Made by a program: the position numbers and the translations under genes. Shown one piece after another: positions 32,285 to 42,899 of a DNA stretch of 64,000 nt (the first letter of the stretch is position 1; each line of letters begins with the position of its first letter). The notes below the pieces were generated by a model that was not told the origin of the DNA, did no database searches, and was given only the letters and a program-made list of their open reading frames with translations. Location: the NCBI RefSeq assembly GCF_949987515.2, contig NC_082702.1, positions 50,003,600-50,067,599 on the forward strand, given 5' to 3'. Source of the DNA: Delphinus delphis (taxonomy: Eukaryota; Chordata; Mammalia; Artiodactyla; Delphinidae).

Positions 32285-33210
32285 TCATTTTATTTATTTT
32301 TTAACTGAGATATTATTTAATACTGTAACATTCTCCCTTTTAAAGTATACAATTCAGTGGTCTTTTAGTATATTTTCGAAGCTGTATAACCATCACCACT
32401 GCCATATTACGGGACATTTTCATCACTCCGAAAAGAAACGCCACTCCCATTAGTAGTCACTCCCCATTCCGGGCCCCTGGCTTCTGGCTACCACTAATCT
32501 GCCCGCTTGCTGTTTCTATGGAGTTGCCTCTTCTGGACAATTCACATGAATGGAATCATACAACGTGCAGCCTTTTGCGATTGGCTTCTGTCACTCAGCC
32601 TAAGGTTTTCAAGGTCCATCCATGTTGTAGCGAGGATCATTATTTCATTCTTTTTTTTTTTGCGGTACACGGGCCTCTCACTGCTGTGGCCTCTCCCGCT
32701 GCAGAGCACAGGCTCCGGACGCGCAGGCTCAGCGGCCATGGCTCACGGGCCCAGCCGCTCCGCGGCATGTGGGACCCTCCCGGACCGGGGCATGAACCCG
32801 TGTCCCCTGCATCGGCAGAAGGACTCTAAACCAGTGCGCCAACAGGGAAGCCCTTCATTCTTATTTTACGGCCAAATAATATTCCATTATATGGATATAC
32901 CATATCCACTCATCAGTTGATGGACGTTTGGTATGTTTCTCCCTTTTTGACTCTTATGAATAATGCTGCTACCAGTACTCATGTACAAGCTTTTATGTGA
33001 ATATGTGTTTTTCTTCTCTCGGGTGTATACCTAGGAGTGGAATTGCCGGGTCATATGGTAACTATGTTTAACTTCTGAAGAGCTGCCAGATTGTTTTCCA
33101 AGGTGGCTGCATCATCTTACAGTCCCACCAGTAGTGTTGGAGAGTTCTAGTATCTCTGTATCTTCATCAACACTTGTCTGTCTTTCTCATTATAGCTCCT
33201 AGTGAGCGTG
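32285..33210 (-). mobile_element. Old L1 (L1M-type) 3' part, antisense, split by a SINE
   Basis: Antisense L1: aagtatacaattcagtggtc near 32344-32363 and tggaatcatacaacgtgcag near 32550-32569. After the SINE it resumes with atattccattatatggatat near 32880-32899 and ggagtggaattgccgggtca near 33033-33052. These are typical L1M 3' phrases. No coding capacity. Confidence 0.9.
32653..32853 (-). mobile_element. CHR SINE, short subfamily, nested in L1
   Basis: Reverse-oriented SINE with T tail then gcggtacacgggcctctcac, ending gcgccaacagggaagccc. The host L1 supplies the duplication ttcattctt (32644-32652 and 32854-32862). The head carries small substitutions relative to other copies (gccaacaggg instead of gccaccaggg). 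Confidence 0.95.
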
Positions 33211-33379
33211 AAGACGTGCAAGTATTTTCTTAATCCTCAGTTGACTCCTCTGGGAGCAGTGGGCAGTTTCGTGTTAGGATTTCCAGGAGTAATAGAGTTG
33301 AGGCGGGTCCAAGATTTTGTTTGTGTTTTTAGCCCCAGGGCATCACGTTGTGTAGTAGCAGACCCAAGTTCACTCCTCA
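33211..33379. other. Short unannotated spacer
   Basis: Nothing recognised between the L1 and the next SINE. Confidence 0.4.
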
Positions 33380-33391
33380 GTACTCTTCTTT

Positions 33392-33598
33392 TTTTTTTTT
33401 TTTTGCGATATGCGGGCCTCTCACTGCTGCGGCCTCTCCTGTTGCGGAGCACAGGCTCCAGACACACAGGCTCAGCGGCCATGGCTCACAGGCCCAGCCG
33501 CTCCGCGGCATGTGGGATCCTCCCAGACCGGGGGCACGAACCCGCGTCCCCTGCATTGGCAGAAGGACTCTCAACCACTGCGCCACCAGGGAAGCCCC
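33392..33598 (-). mobile_element. CHR SINE, short subfamily, full length
   Basis: Reverse-oriented: T tail (to about 33404), gcgatatgcgggcctctcac, and reversed head gcgccaccagggaagcccc. A perfect duplication gtactcttcttt flanks it (33380-33391 and 33599-33610). It creates frames on both strands that should not be read as genes. Confidence 0.96.
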
Positions 33599-33610
33599 GT
33601 ACTCTTCTTT

Positions 33611-33939
33611 ATGGAGATGTGGGCCCTGGGTTTACTTAGGAGTGTTTATTTCTGCTTTATTTTACAGCGGGTGTTCCGAGCGTGTGTGTTTTTATATTGC
33701 AGAATCACTGATGGTAACTTTTGTTGGGAAAGGCCCTGGTTCCTACTGATGTCACACAGAACTGGCCCATAATCTCTGACCTTGAATCTCTTCTAAAGAA
33801 CACAGCCATGCTTTCCTAGACTCAGAACATCTTCTAATGCTGCATGGCTGGACTGTCTCATTTCTATTCCACAAACACCATGCTCGATGCCCTGGCTACA
33901 GTGATGGCAACCCCGGAGAAAACCCACGTTCTGTAGGGA
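33611..33939. other. Unannotated stretch
   Basis: Nothing recognised; perhaps eroded LINE at its end. Confidence 0.4.
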
Positions 33940-34215
33940 CTCCACTGTTCCCAAGGAAGTTCCCTTTGTGACCCCATGTGTGTGTTTACAATATAGTCAT
34001 CAGTACTCCGACTTGCTTGATGTGCTGACAACACCTGTCTGATACTTGCTTGTTATTTTACTTGTTTACCTAACTCCCCGTTTCTGCCCTCATCCCCAGT
34101 GTAAGTTCTGTGAAATCACGGTTGTTTTTTCTCATGTTGTGTTTACTGCTGTGACCTCGGTCCCTTGAGCAGTTGCTGGCACGTGGTAGGTACTTGACAA
34201 CTAGGTGGAGGACGG
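33940..34215 (+). mobile_element. L2 3' fragment
   Basis: Sense L2 tail: ctcatccccagtgtaagttc near 34090-34109, gtttactgctgtgacctcgg near 34141-34160, agttgctggcacgtggtagg then tacttgacaacta near 34171-34203. Confidence 0.78.
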
Positions 34216-34371
34216 AGGGTGGGAGGGGGAAGACCCCACTCTACAAATCTCATTGCAGAGCAGAGGAAATTGAGTCTTAGATTACTTAAGCCTCTCAGCT
34301 TCCCCCTTTGCCTGGCACATTCTTGTCTTCATTTGTTCAGCAAATATATATTTTGAGTCTAGAGTGTAGAG

Positions 34372-34612
34372 TCCTGTTAGCACTTTGAGGTCACGCTGCC
34401 TGCGTCTGATTCCTGGCTTCCTGTGTATTAACTGTGCATCCTTGGGTGAGTTACTGACCTACCGGCACCTCCGTTCTCCTGTCTTTAGAATGAATATAAT
34501 AATAGTGATTTCCTGCTGTTGTGAGGACAAAATGAGTTAGTGCACGTAAGATCTTACAGAATCAGGAGTGTGTAAACACGGATTACTGCTCTAATAGTGA
34601 CGCCTAATATTT
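34372..34612 (+). mobile_element. MIR
   Basis: Sense MIR: tgcctgcgtctgattcctgg near 34398-34417, catccttgggtgagttactg near 34437-34456, ctgttgtgaggacaaaatga near 34516-34535. Confidence 0.85.
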
Positions 34613-34629
34613 TTATTACCCCTGTTTCG

Positions 34630-35130
34630 TTTTTGCTGCCGTTCCCTACTAGGTGTCAGGCACTGTTCGAGGATCCAGAGATGCTAGGTTAAATTAGACA
34701 AAACCTCATCCCTCATGGAGCTTGCGTTTAAGTGGTCGGGGGAAACGAACACATTAGATTGTTTCGCATGGGAATGAAGAAAGGGAAGGAAATAGTGATT
34801 GTGTACGTGGTCAGAGGTGGGTTTTGAGGAAGATGACATTTAAACGAAATCCTGAATGGTGACCGCTGTGCAGACATCTCAAGAAAGAGAATCCCAGCCG
34901 GAGGCATGACAAGTACAAAGGTCCTGGGGTAAAAATATGCTTGACCTGTTCAAGGGAGAGGAAGCAGCTACCGTGGTTCCAGCCAAGTGGAGTGATAGGC
35001 GATGAGATGGAGAAAAATGCCAGATTGTAAAGCCACTGTCAGTCTGGATTTTATTCTAATCATGATGGAAGTCATTAGAAGTTTAGAGTCAAGAGGGCGA
35101 CATGGTTTGAGTTATGCTTTTAAAAAGAGG
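34630..35130 (-). mobile_element. L2, antisense, long fragment
   Basis: Antisense L2: taggtgtcaggcactgttcg near 34651-34670, atggagcttgcgtttaagtg near 34715-34734, aagtacaaaggtcctggggt near 34911-34930, gtctggattttattctaatc near 35043-35062. One of the longer L2 remnants here, but without coding capacity. Confidence 0.85.
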
Positions 35131-36159
35131 TGGTTGCAGTCTGTAGGAGGCAAGGGGAAGGACCACTTGGGAGGTAGCCCAGGGATCTAAGAGAGCAGTA
35201 ATGGTGCCTTAGACCAGGTGAAAATAGTGGAGATGGAGGTAAGAGGTTACATTCAGGATACATAATCCCACTGAGCACATTTGAATGTAATTGGCTGTTG
35301 GCCTCTCTCCCGCTGTACCACAAACCCTAACCCTTCTTGTCCACATCCTGATACCTGGTGTGGGCCGGCCACCCACAGGCGCCCACTGCATGTTGGCTGC
35401 TTGAGTGTTGTTGGGGGACCACCCATGTAGGAAGTGGCAGGTTGGAGTTAAAGCTGCCAGGGGCTCCTGGCTACGGCTGCTGTGAGCCGGCTCACTCACA
35501 GCCTCCCTCCTAGAATGATGCCTTCAGCCTTGTCCCCTGACGCGAGCAGAGACTCCAAACTTGTAAATAACGTTTTCCTTTTAACATGTAAGCGGAAGGA
35601 GGAGGCAGTGGTGGCACACCCCCACGCGCAAATGACTTATTTTTTACCCTTTCACAGAGGAACACAGTGTATCAATACTGGTGCGTCCGGGAAGGGCAGG
35701 CGTGTCGGTCGGGCAGCAGAACAGGAACTCGGCTTGAGGATCCATTATGTCCTCCCGGAATGAGACTCGTTGAGGCTCTCTTATGGAAGTGGGGTTTTTC
35801 TTAATTATTAAGAGTCAAAAATAGGAAAGTAGATTTCAAGGGAAAAAAAAGAGTCCCAGGCAACAAGAGCCCAGTTCTAAGTGTGTGTGCACGTAAACTG
35901 GAATTTGCTGAACGTGAATAGGCACTTACAACGTGACTGGAATTGGCTCTGTCATGTGTCAGCCTAATAGCCTAAACCCTGGTTCAATACAATGAACTCG
36001 GGAAGGTTTGCTTAATGAAAGAACTGACGTTTTCTGTGCAGTGGCCGCATTCATCAGCCTGCATCCTGTTCATTACGCTACAAAGGGCTGCCAGTGGGAA
36101 TTGGTAGGGTCATCTATTAGATAAACGTGATGGGGACAAAAGATAGCAGAGGCCAGGGC
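35131..36159. other. Unannotated stretch
   Basis: About 1 kb with no repeat named and no credible gene. Short frames (35209-35763) have no domain. Confidence 0.4.
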
Positions 36160-36725
36160 CTTGTGGAATGTTCTGAGGAGGTCTGGGTTACTGGAAGAGC
36201 AAGCCCTGGTTAGGGGCAACATGTTTCCACATTGACATAAGGGCTTTTGGGGACTTGGGCTGAAGTCTAGTTACACCCTGTCCTGCTGTGCACATCCTGT
36301 GGTACCCTAGAGAGGAGATTTCGTTTATCCTCAGCATCTCCTTACCCCTCGTGGGGTCAGTTGGGCTGTTCACAGTTACTGGGTTTCTCCGTCTGGGCTC
36401 ATGGTACAGCTGTACTTTCCCGCCCCACGACTTGCTTTGGCCAGTGGAACCTGGGTGGAAGTGATGTGTCAAAGAGACACATGCTTTGAGGCAGAAACGT
36501 TAAGAGCCTAGTGTGTGTTGCACCACACCGTCTGCCATGCTGACTGGCAAGATTTCTGATACCAGCTGCCCTGTCGTGGTGGATCTTGGAAAAAAGACAA
36601 AGGCAAGAGCCTCAACTGACCCAGGATGGACTTAGAGAAATAGATGGTGCTTCTGCCTTGTGACTTAAGATGCTAAGGTGTGGGGGGTTGCTTGTTCAGG
36701 TTCATCCTGGTTCATCCTGACTGCA
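36160..36725 (+). mobile_element. Probable solo ERVL/MaLR-class LTR, family unassigned
   Basis: Several phrases match the general layout of an old ERVL-class LTR. ttgctttggccagtggaacc (near 36431-36450) is followed by ggaagtgatgtgtca, and the end is gacttaagatgctaaggtgt then ggggggttgc (near 36661-36690), resembling 'taagccactgagatttgggggttg'. Family not fixed. Confidence 0.5.
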
Positions 36726-37564
36726 TACACCCATCAACAGGCATAGAAAGAGACAACCAAAGCCCAGAACAATGGGTCACTTCTTAACACACTTACAGTC
36801 TATTTTTGCAATGTTGGAATATTGTAATTTGCCTTAAAAAAAAATCATCTTTAAGATCTGTATATGTTAGTAAATTTCAGTTAGCCTCTAGAGCCATTTG
36901 ATGGTGGTGCCCCTTGGAGAACTTCAGCAGATTCCTTCCGCTGTGAGCGTGGCCGGGAGTCACTGGAAATTGCAGACAACACAAGATCTGCTGATTGGCA
37001 GGGTCATCTTGGGAAGGGCCATTGTGGAGTAAAGCTCAGGCCCATTAATTCAGGGGGGATTTACATCAGTACTGTCTGCCTCTTACCTAATGGGACTGTT
37101 TGGTTGTGTTCTTTCCTGGAGAGATTAGTGATTGAAAGGGGGAGATTCAGAAAGGAGAGATAAAAGTTTGCATTTAATTCTCGTGACATGCAGCCTCCTA
37201 AGAAGGCATCCTAAGGAGACTCCATGGTAAATTCAGACTTCAGCCAGAGGACAACTTCCCCTAAAAACAGTATCGATCCCCAGGTGGTGACATTTCCATA
37301 ATAAAGAGGCTTTAAAGGGGTTTCAGGGAAGTTGCACCGTCTTTATATTATCTCTAACCCTGAACCCCAACTGTCGGCCGAATTAAAATCTCCTAATTAT
37401 CACTGGGGGTTTGAACATAGAATCCTCATGTATTTGATTTTTTAATTTATCCATGCCTAAAATCATAGTTTCTTCCCTATTCCCCTCCCCAGCAGTCCTC
37501 ACCGTCTTCAGTTCCGTAAGTAGGGATTGTGCTTGAAGGGCTGTGGTCTTTCACAAACCTACAA
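36726..37564. promoter_or_regulatory. Repeat-free AT-rich stretch; weak candidate regulatory block
   Basis: From about 36950 the sequence is repeat-free. It has compact AT-rich words (ggcccattaattcagg near 37029-37044, ccgaattaaaatctcctaattatc near 37378-37401). No gene. Regulatory role is inference. Confidence 0.3.
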
Positions 37565-37905
37565 CAAACAGCCTCTGTCTTCACGAGGTCATTGCAGGGG
37601 TTAAGTGCGAGTTTTGTTAAAGCACTTAGGACGGTGACTAGCGAGCAGCGTGTAAAGGTTACCTCTGCAGCCAGGGGGAAGCCGTGGTTCCTGGTTGCCC
37701 AGCAGATCGGGGTTTGATGCTGCTGCCTCTGCCCGTTACTCACCAAGCAGCCCTGATCCCGTCACGTAGTCATTCTCAGCCTCAGTTTCCTTCCCATAAA
37801 ATGAGGGCAAAAGTAGCACCTCAGCACCTTCCTCATCAAGTGTTTGGGAGAAATAGATGAGTTAATGCCATCTGGACACTTAGCCCAGCCCCTGCCACTA
37901 AGGGA
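37565..37905 (+). mobile_element. Two adjacent MIR fragments
   Basis: The first (37565-37660) keeps only the 3' half: gcaggggttaagtgcgagtt and aagcacttaggacggtgact. The second (37685-37905) is more complete: cctcagtttccttcccataa near 37780-37799, aatgagggcaaaagtagcac, acacttagcccagcccctgc near 37876-37895. Confidence 0.78.
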
Positions 37906-38221
37906 AACCTCACTAAAGGTTCTTTCCTCTTAGTGATTGTACAGATGGAGGCGGTGATGGGGGCGTGGTCTTTGCCCTGAAATCCCCCAGTAGCCGGTTG
38001 GAAGTACAGCAGTTGGCATGTTGTCAGCTGTCAGTCCCAGAAAATCCTGGCTCAGTGGATCTGAAACAAGGAAGCGATGTGTAATCTCACAACAGCCAGA
38101 GTCCTGATTGGGGCAGCTCCTGGCGGGGTGGTTTTGGGGGCCCGTGCTCCCGTGTGACTCTCCGTCCACATGATAGACGCCTCCGTGGTAGGTCCATGAT
38201 GGGCTTGGAAGTGGAGACGTG
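37906..38221. other. Unannotated stretch
   Basis: No repeat or gene recognised. Confidence 0.4.
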
Positions 38222-38455
38222 TGTGCTACAGAGTCAGACAGAACTTGACCTTAATCCTAGCTGCCAAAGCTTGAAAACTCTGTGACCGTGGGTTAACCTC
38301 TCTGCGCCTCCATTTTCTCATCTGTAAAATGGACGTAGCGATATTGCTGATCTCATAGAATGGGGTCATAGTCAAGGAGGCTTGCGTTAACTGCTCCTGA
38401 CACATAGTCTTCAGGTATCGTAGAAGGTAGGCGATGTATTCAGTATCACTCATGT
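38222..38455 (+). mobile_element. MIR
   Basis: Sense MIR: cctccattttctcatctgta then aaatggacgt (near 38307-38336), tcctgacacatagtcttcag near 38395-38414. Confidence 0.88.
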
Positions 38456-39306
38456 GGTGGCCGATGGGGTAGGCGCTTAAACTCCTACTAGAGTTGGTCT
38501 CGTGCCACAGCACACTTCCCGTGCCAGAACTCCACAACCTCTGCCGTGGAAAATTGTACAGAAGGGTTTGCTCTCATATTTAATTAAAAATAGGTTCACA
38601 AGAGCCATAGCTTTTAAAAACCTACATCATTGCTTAATATAAACATAATCTGTCATGAAAAGAATTCAGTCTAGCCTCCTCTTATGAAGCCCCTTGCATA
38701 AATTTCCTCGTTCTGTTCAACGGCAGAGGAAAACCCTGCTCTATAGGTTTGCCCAGTATCTTCCCTGAGAATCCATGGGTGACCTTGTCTGTAAACCTTT
38801 GGCATTTAAATGTTCGTCTTCCGCTCCTAACAGCAGACCACCGTCTTTCTCGATGCAGAGCTATGTGTCTGTTTGAACAGCATTATTAGACTTGGGCAGG
38901 TTGACATTACAATAGAGTTATGTTGATATAAGTATACCGTTCTGGGTCCTGTTTATTTTGTAGCATATTAAAAGCAATGATGGTGAAGGTAACAGGATAC
39001 TGATCAGAATCCTCATGACTGTGCTCTGTTGTTCTAATGAACTCATCCGAGAATCTCTTTTGTTTCTCCCCGTGTCAGCTTCTCTTACGTCAGGCGGAGC
39101 CTCGCTTGCCTGTCCTGTAAAGCACGCGTGGCGTGAGCCCTCTCCTGCCCTCTGCGTGTGCTCCTCCCTGGTCTCTAGGATGTACACCTTGATGCTAGCG
39201 CATTGGACTCTTCCCTGCAAAGCTCTTCTTAAATACACCGGCCATCAAAGCCACACAGCTCAATCCTCTACCCCCTAGACGTGTCTTTCCCCCATCTTAG
39301 TCTTGA
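38456..39306. other. Unannotated stretch
   Basis: AT-rich around 38570-38660, no repeat or gene recognised. Confidence 0.4.
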
Positions 39307-39335
39307 CTCCCCCTGGGAGTTCCCCCTGGGGGAAC
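39307..39335. promoter_or_regulatory. Tandem C/G-rich dyads (EBF- and NF-kB-like)
   Basis: Two near-identical units (ctccccctgggag, ttccccctgggggaa) sit side by side. The second forms a perfect palindrome with a one-base centre, GTTCCCCCTGGGGGAAC at 39319-39335. GGGAGTTCCC at 39315-39324 fits the kB consensus GGGRNNYYCC, and TCCCCCTGGGA resembles an EBF site. Binding is inferred only from motifs. Confidence 0.35.
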
Positions 39336-40367
39336 TTCGAGGGCCAGGGCCATGAGATGAAACATCGTTAGGCAGATAGGAATGAGGTTACAAGGTTCCA
39401 CTCACCCATCGTTCAACCACCACTCGTTATATTCTTAACCTGAGCCGGCACTGGCGGCAGAAGCCTGAGTTAGGATCGTCCAATTTAGCTAGGACAGGCA
39501 TGTGAACGTACAGCCGGAGGGCCCAGTGTGGTAAGTGCAGTAACAAAGGTACCAAGCGGAGCAGGAGGGAGAAAGGCGTGGTTATCTTTGCCAAGTGTGT
39601 GGGACAGCGTAGGGGGATGAGAAGGAAGACGTGTATGGAAGGAAGCTTTCCCTCGGAGAAGGCATAAGATGGGCCTCGGAATCGAAACGAGTGTTTGTAG
39701 GTAGACTGTCCTGGGAAGCTGAGTGGTGAGAGAAGGGAGGGAGGAAGGGCGGAAGGGAGGAAGGAAGGAAGTAGGTTCTTAGCAGAGGGAATGGTGGGTG
39801 CGGCAGCCCGGTCGTGGGCAGCTTCAGAGCGCGCCAGAGTCTCCCTGATGAGACTCACAAGAGTCGCTTGCGAAACTCCCAGATGGGTTGTCTCCGTCAG
39901 GACTTGCTGCAGGAAATGGGAACCTCTGTATGTACTTTGGCAGGAAGGGGTTCAGTGAAGAAAATTGGATGCTTACAAAATTGTTGGAAGAGCTGCAGAA
40001 GCGGCTTTGAGGTTGGTCTTCTCCCTGAATAACACAGAAGCGACCCTCCAGGGAGCTGCAGCCACAGCTGGAGCTAAGCCAGACGAATCAGCCAGAGCCA
40101 GCTCCTTTGCTGCAGCCCCATACCTACCACCAGGAAGCTGGAGACCGACCAGGCACCAGAGCAGGAAGACAGAAAGCTTCATCTGCACGTGGCCTCGCTG
40201 GCCAGGACGAAAAGCCCCGGAGAAGCAGGCATATGGCCTTTGCCTCAGTTCTACTGTCCATGTCTCACGTGACAGAACTTAGCAATTGGTTGGACAGCTC
40301 TGTGTCCAGGATGTAGCTGCCAGGGAGTCCTGGGAAAGCAGTACTGAGCTTTCTGATTTTTCCAACT
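39336..40367. other. Unannotated stretch with a GGAA-rich patch
   Basis: Purine-rich GGAAGGAAGG patch at about 39725-39775. Overlapping frames at 39427-39858 and 39965-40316 have no domain. The segment 39830-40330 may be an old repeat that I cannot name. Confidence 0.4.
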
Positions 40368-40578
40368 AGAGCAGTGGAATCAGGAGCGATGGTGCCCCTG
40401 AGGGGACGTTTCTCAATGTCTGAGATATTTTCGGTTGTCACCACTAGGGGGAGTGCTGCCGGCTTCCAGTGGGGCAAGATCCCGGATGCTGCTCCACACC
40501 CAAAAGGCCACGGGGTAGCCCCCGTCTCCAAGGAGCATCCAGCCCCCAGTGTCACAGTGCCCAGGCTGAGAAACTCAG
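40368..40578 (+). mobile_element. MER20-type DNA transposon with a CTCF-like site
   Basis: Sense MER20: tttctcaatgtctgagatat near 40409-40428, then tcggttgtcacc, ggagcatccagcccccagtg near 40532-40551, ending gctgagaaactcag. At 40441-40453 the sequence CCACTAGGGGGAG closely fits the CTCF core (CCACYAGGKGGCR type), at the spot where the family normally has 'acaactggggggtg'. CTCF binding is inferred. Confidence 0.85.
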
Positions 40579-41577
40579 ACCCAGCAGGAGGGTGAAAATG
40601 GACCACACGGATCAGCCTCAAATATCCAGCACAAATATGTCATTTGTTTCCGTTCCGGAAGTATCAAAAGTTTTGCTGGTTTGAACTGTTTACCAGACGG
40701 TTGATTTTAGTTCCTTCAGTATGTTTCCCCTGCAACGTTGCATCCCGGTGTCCTGCGTGACTTACCCATTTTGATGATTTCGGTAGCTCAGGAGATTCTT
40801 TCTTTGAAATAATCTCTGATAAGATTTTGTTTAAGGAGAAGGAAAAATAGACTTCCTCTCCACGTTACCTTTCTTTCTTGTGCGCGTACTATTTTTTCAT
40901 CAGCAGAGTTTTACTATCAGAAGAAATTCTCTGGGGGTGGATGCATTTTTTCCCTTCACCCTCCCCACCAGTACCTTTGAGCTATTCTTTGGCTTGTTTT
41001 TCTTTTCCCTCCAGAGGAAGGAAGGAGGAATGACTGATGGCCAGGAATTAGAAACTCCTTCTCCTGGTCGCCTCTAGAAACTCCTTCTTTGACGTCATGG
41101 TGTCTCTGCACCAGTGGAGCGCGGCTGAGCTCCGGCACACCCCTAATTCCCTGGCGGTTCCCTTCCACCCGCGGGTCCCGGTCTGACCACGGCCAAGCCC
41201 ACAGGGGTTTAGGAAGGACAGGCAGAGTGTGATGAGTTCCCAGCCACTCTTTTCCCAGGGTTGTGTCCTTGGACGTTTTTTCTGTGCATCTGCCTCTTCT
41301 GACCCTCCCACAGTTCAGGAAGGAAAGACCTTTCCAACCTCCCCCGTGATGCTAGTTTATCCTGGAAATATGCAGAAACACCGTGGTGGTCATCATGACA
41401 CGACACGCTGCGTTGGTACGTTGCCTTACGGGAAGTATTAGATCTGATCTCTGATTAACTTACGGAATCATCGGAGGCCCGTAACCCTCTGCATGTGGAT
41501 AACAGTATAACGGTTAGGTACAAGCGCTGCAGAGCTGACAGACCAGGTTTGGATTCCAGATGAACGCTGTACTCTGT
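40579..41577. other. Unannotated stretch
   Basis: Contains a TGACGTCA octamer (41090-41097) beside a 27-bp-spaced direct repeat, tagaaactccttct (near 41049-41062 and 41075-41089). No gene recognised; the frames have no domain. Confidence 0.4.
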
Positions 41578-41990
41578 GGTACGGTGCCTGCCCCTGCCCC
41601 CCCACCAAATTCATGGCTCTCCCGAAGCTCAGAATGCAACTTTATTTGCAAATAGGGTCTCTGTAGCTGTAACTGAAGGCAAGGTCGAGATGAGATCAAG
41701 CTGCATTAGCGTGACCCCGTAACCCAAAGAGAGTATCCTTGTCGGGGAGAGAAATGAACTCAGTGAAAAAGCGACGTGAAGACAGAGGCAGAGATTGGAG
41801 TGACATGTCTACAAGTCAAGGGACAAATGCCCAGAATTGCCGGCAGCCGCCAGGAGCTGAGAGAGAGGCCTGGGATGGTTTCTCAGAGCCCCCAAAAGGC
41901 CCCCACCCCATCAGCACCTTGATCTCAGACCTGTGGCCACCTGAACTCTGAGAGAACCAATTGCCGTGTTTTTCAGCCACCTAGTGTGCA
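41578..41990 (+). mobile_element. MLT1-type MaLR LTR
   Basis: Sense LTR: tatttgcaaatagggtctct near 41643-41662, gaggcagagattggagtgac near 41784-41803, ctacaagtcaagggacaaat near 41809-41828, tgccggcagccgccaggagc near 41838-41857, cagcaccttgatctcagacc near 41912-41931. Confidence 0.9.
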
Positions 41991-42069
41991 ACTCGAGGGA
42001 ACAAATGCAGGTACTTTCAGTGGTTTCGCTTAGGTGACACAACTGCTTGAGGTGAACAGCGGTATTATT

Positions 42070-42285
42070 GTCACACGTCTGCCACTTCTGAATCACGCCA
42101 TCCCCTGGTTAATTGCTGGTGCTCCCAGTAGCCTGGTCCCCTCGTCTGTCAGTGGAGATGTCCCGATCTCATTGCGACGTGGCGCTAAGACTCAAATGAG
42201 GCACAACATATGTCAAGCACTTGGCACACAGCCTGGTCCACCGCAAGCGGGCAAGAAATAACTACCCTTACTAGCGTTGTTATTA
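42070..42285 (+). mobile_element. MIR fragment
   Basis: Sense MIR: gactcaaatgaggcacaaca near 42189-42208, tgtcaagcacttggcacaca near 42211-42230, with a weak 5' part upstream. Confidence 0.7.
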
Positions 42286-42321
42286 TTTAGAATGGAAATG
42301 TATTTAAGAATGCACAGTCAG

Positions 42322-42539
42322 GGGCTTCCCTGGTGGCGCAGTGGTTGAGAGTCCGCCTGCCGACGCAGGGGACGCGGGTTTGTGCCCCGGTCCAGGAAGA
42401 TCCTACGTGCCGCGGAGCGGCTGGGCCCGTGAGCCATGGCCGCTGAGCCTGCGTGTCCGGAGCCTGTGCTCCGCAACGGGAGAGGCCGCAACAGTGAGAG
42501 GCCCGCGTACGGCAAAAAAAAAAAAAAAAAAAAAAAAAA
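42322..42539 (+). mobile_element. CHR SINE, short subfamily, recent-looking
   Basis: Full-length SINE with intact tRNA head (GGGCTTCCCTGGTGGCGCA) and a 26-base pure A tail (42514-42539). A perfect 16-bp duplication aagaatgcacagtcag flanks it (42306-42321 and 42538-42553, the last As shared with the tail). The long pure tail and unmutated duplication make it the best candidate here for a young, possibly polymorphic insertion. Confidence 0.97.
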
Positions 42540-42553
42540 GAATGCACAGTCAG

Positions 42554-42899
42554 TATTCAGTTACGCTCACTAATAAAAAAAAGAAAGAAAGCTATAGACT
42601 GCAAAATAGAAACTCCATGGAAAGAGCGCTGGGTATTTTAAAGCGGTGACTTGAACACACACGGGCACCAAGCTTTTGGGTACCTAACATACTTCCTACT
42701 CGGCCCACCCCAGCAGGAATTGGCCTGCAAAGGAGCAGAGGGAGGAATATGATCCCTGACATCCTACAAGGAAGATAACCTGCTTTTGGATAACCAAGAG
42801 TTCAATGTCACTTTGAGCTCCAGGATCCTGATTAAAAACCACTGCATCATCCTTTTTCACACCCCCTCCCTTTGGTAAAAGTTTAGAATACTGGCAGGG
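42554..42899. other. Unannotated stretch
   Basis: Short A-rich patch near 42573-42590; no gene or repeat recognised. Confidence 0.4.
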
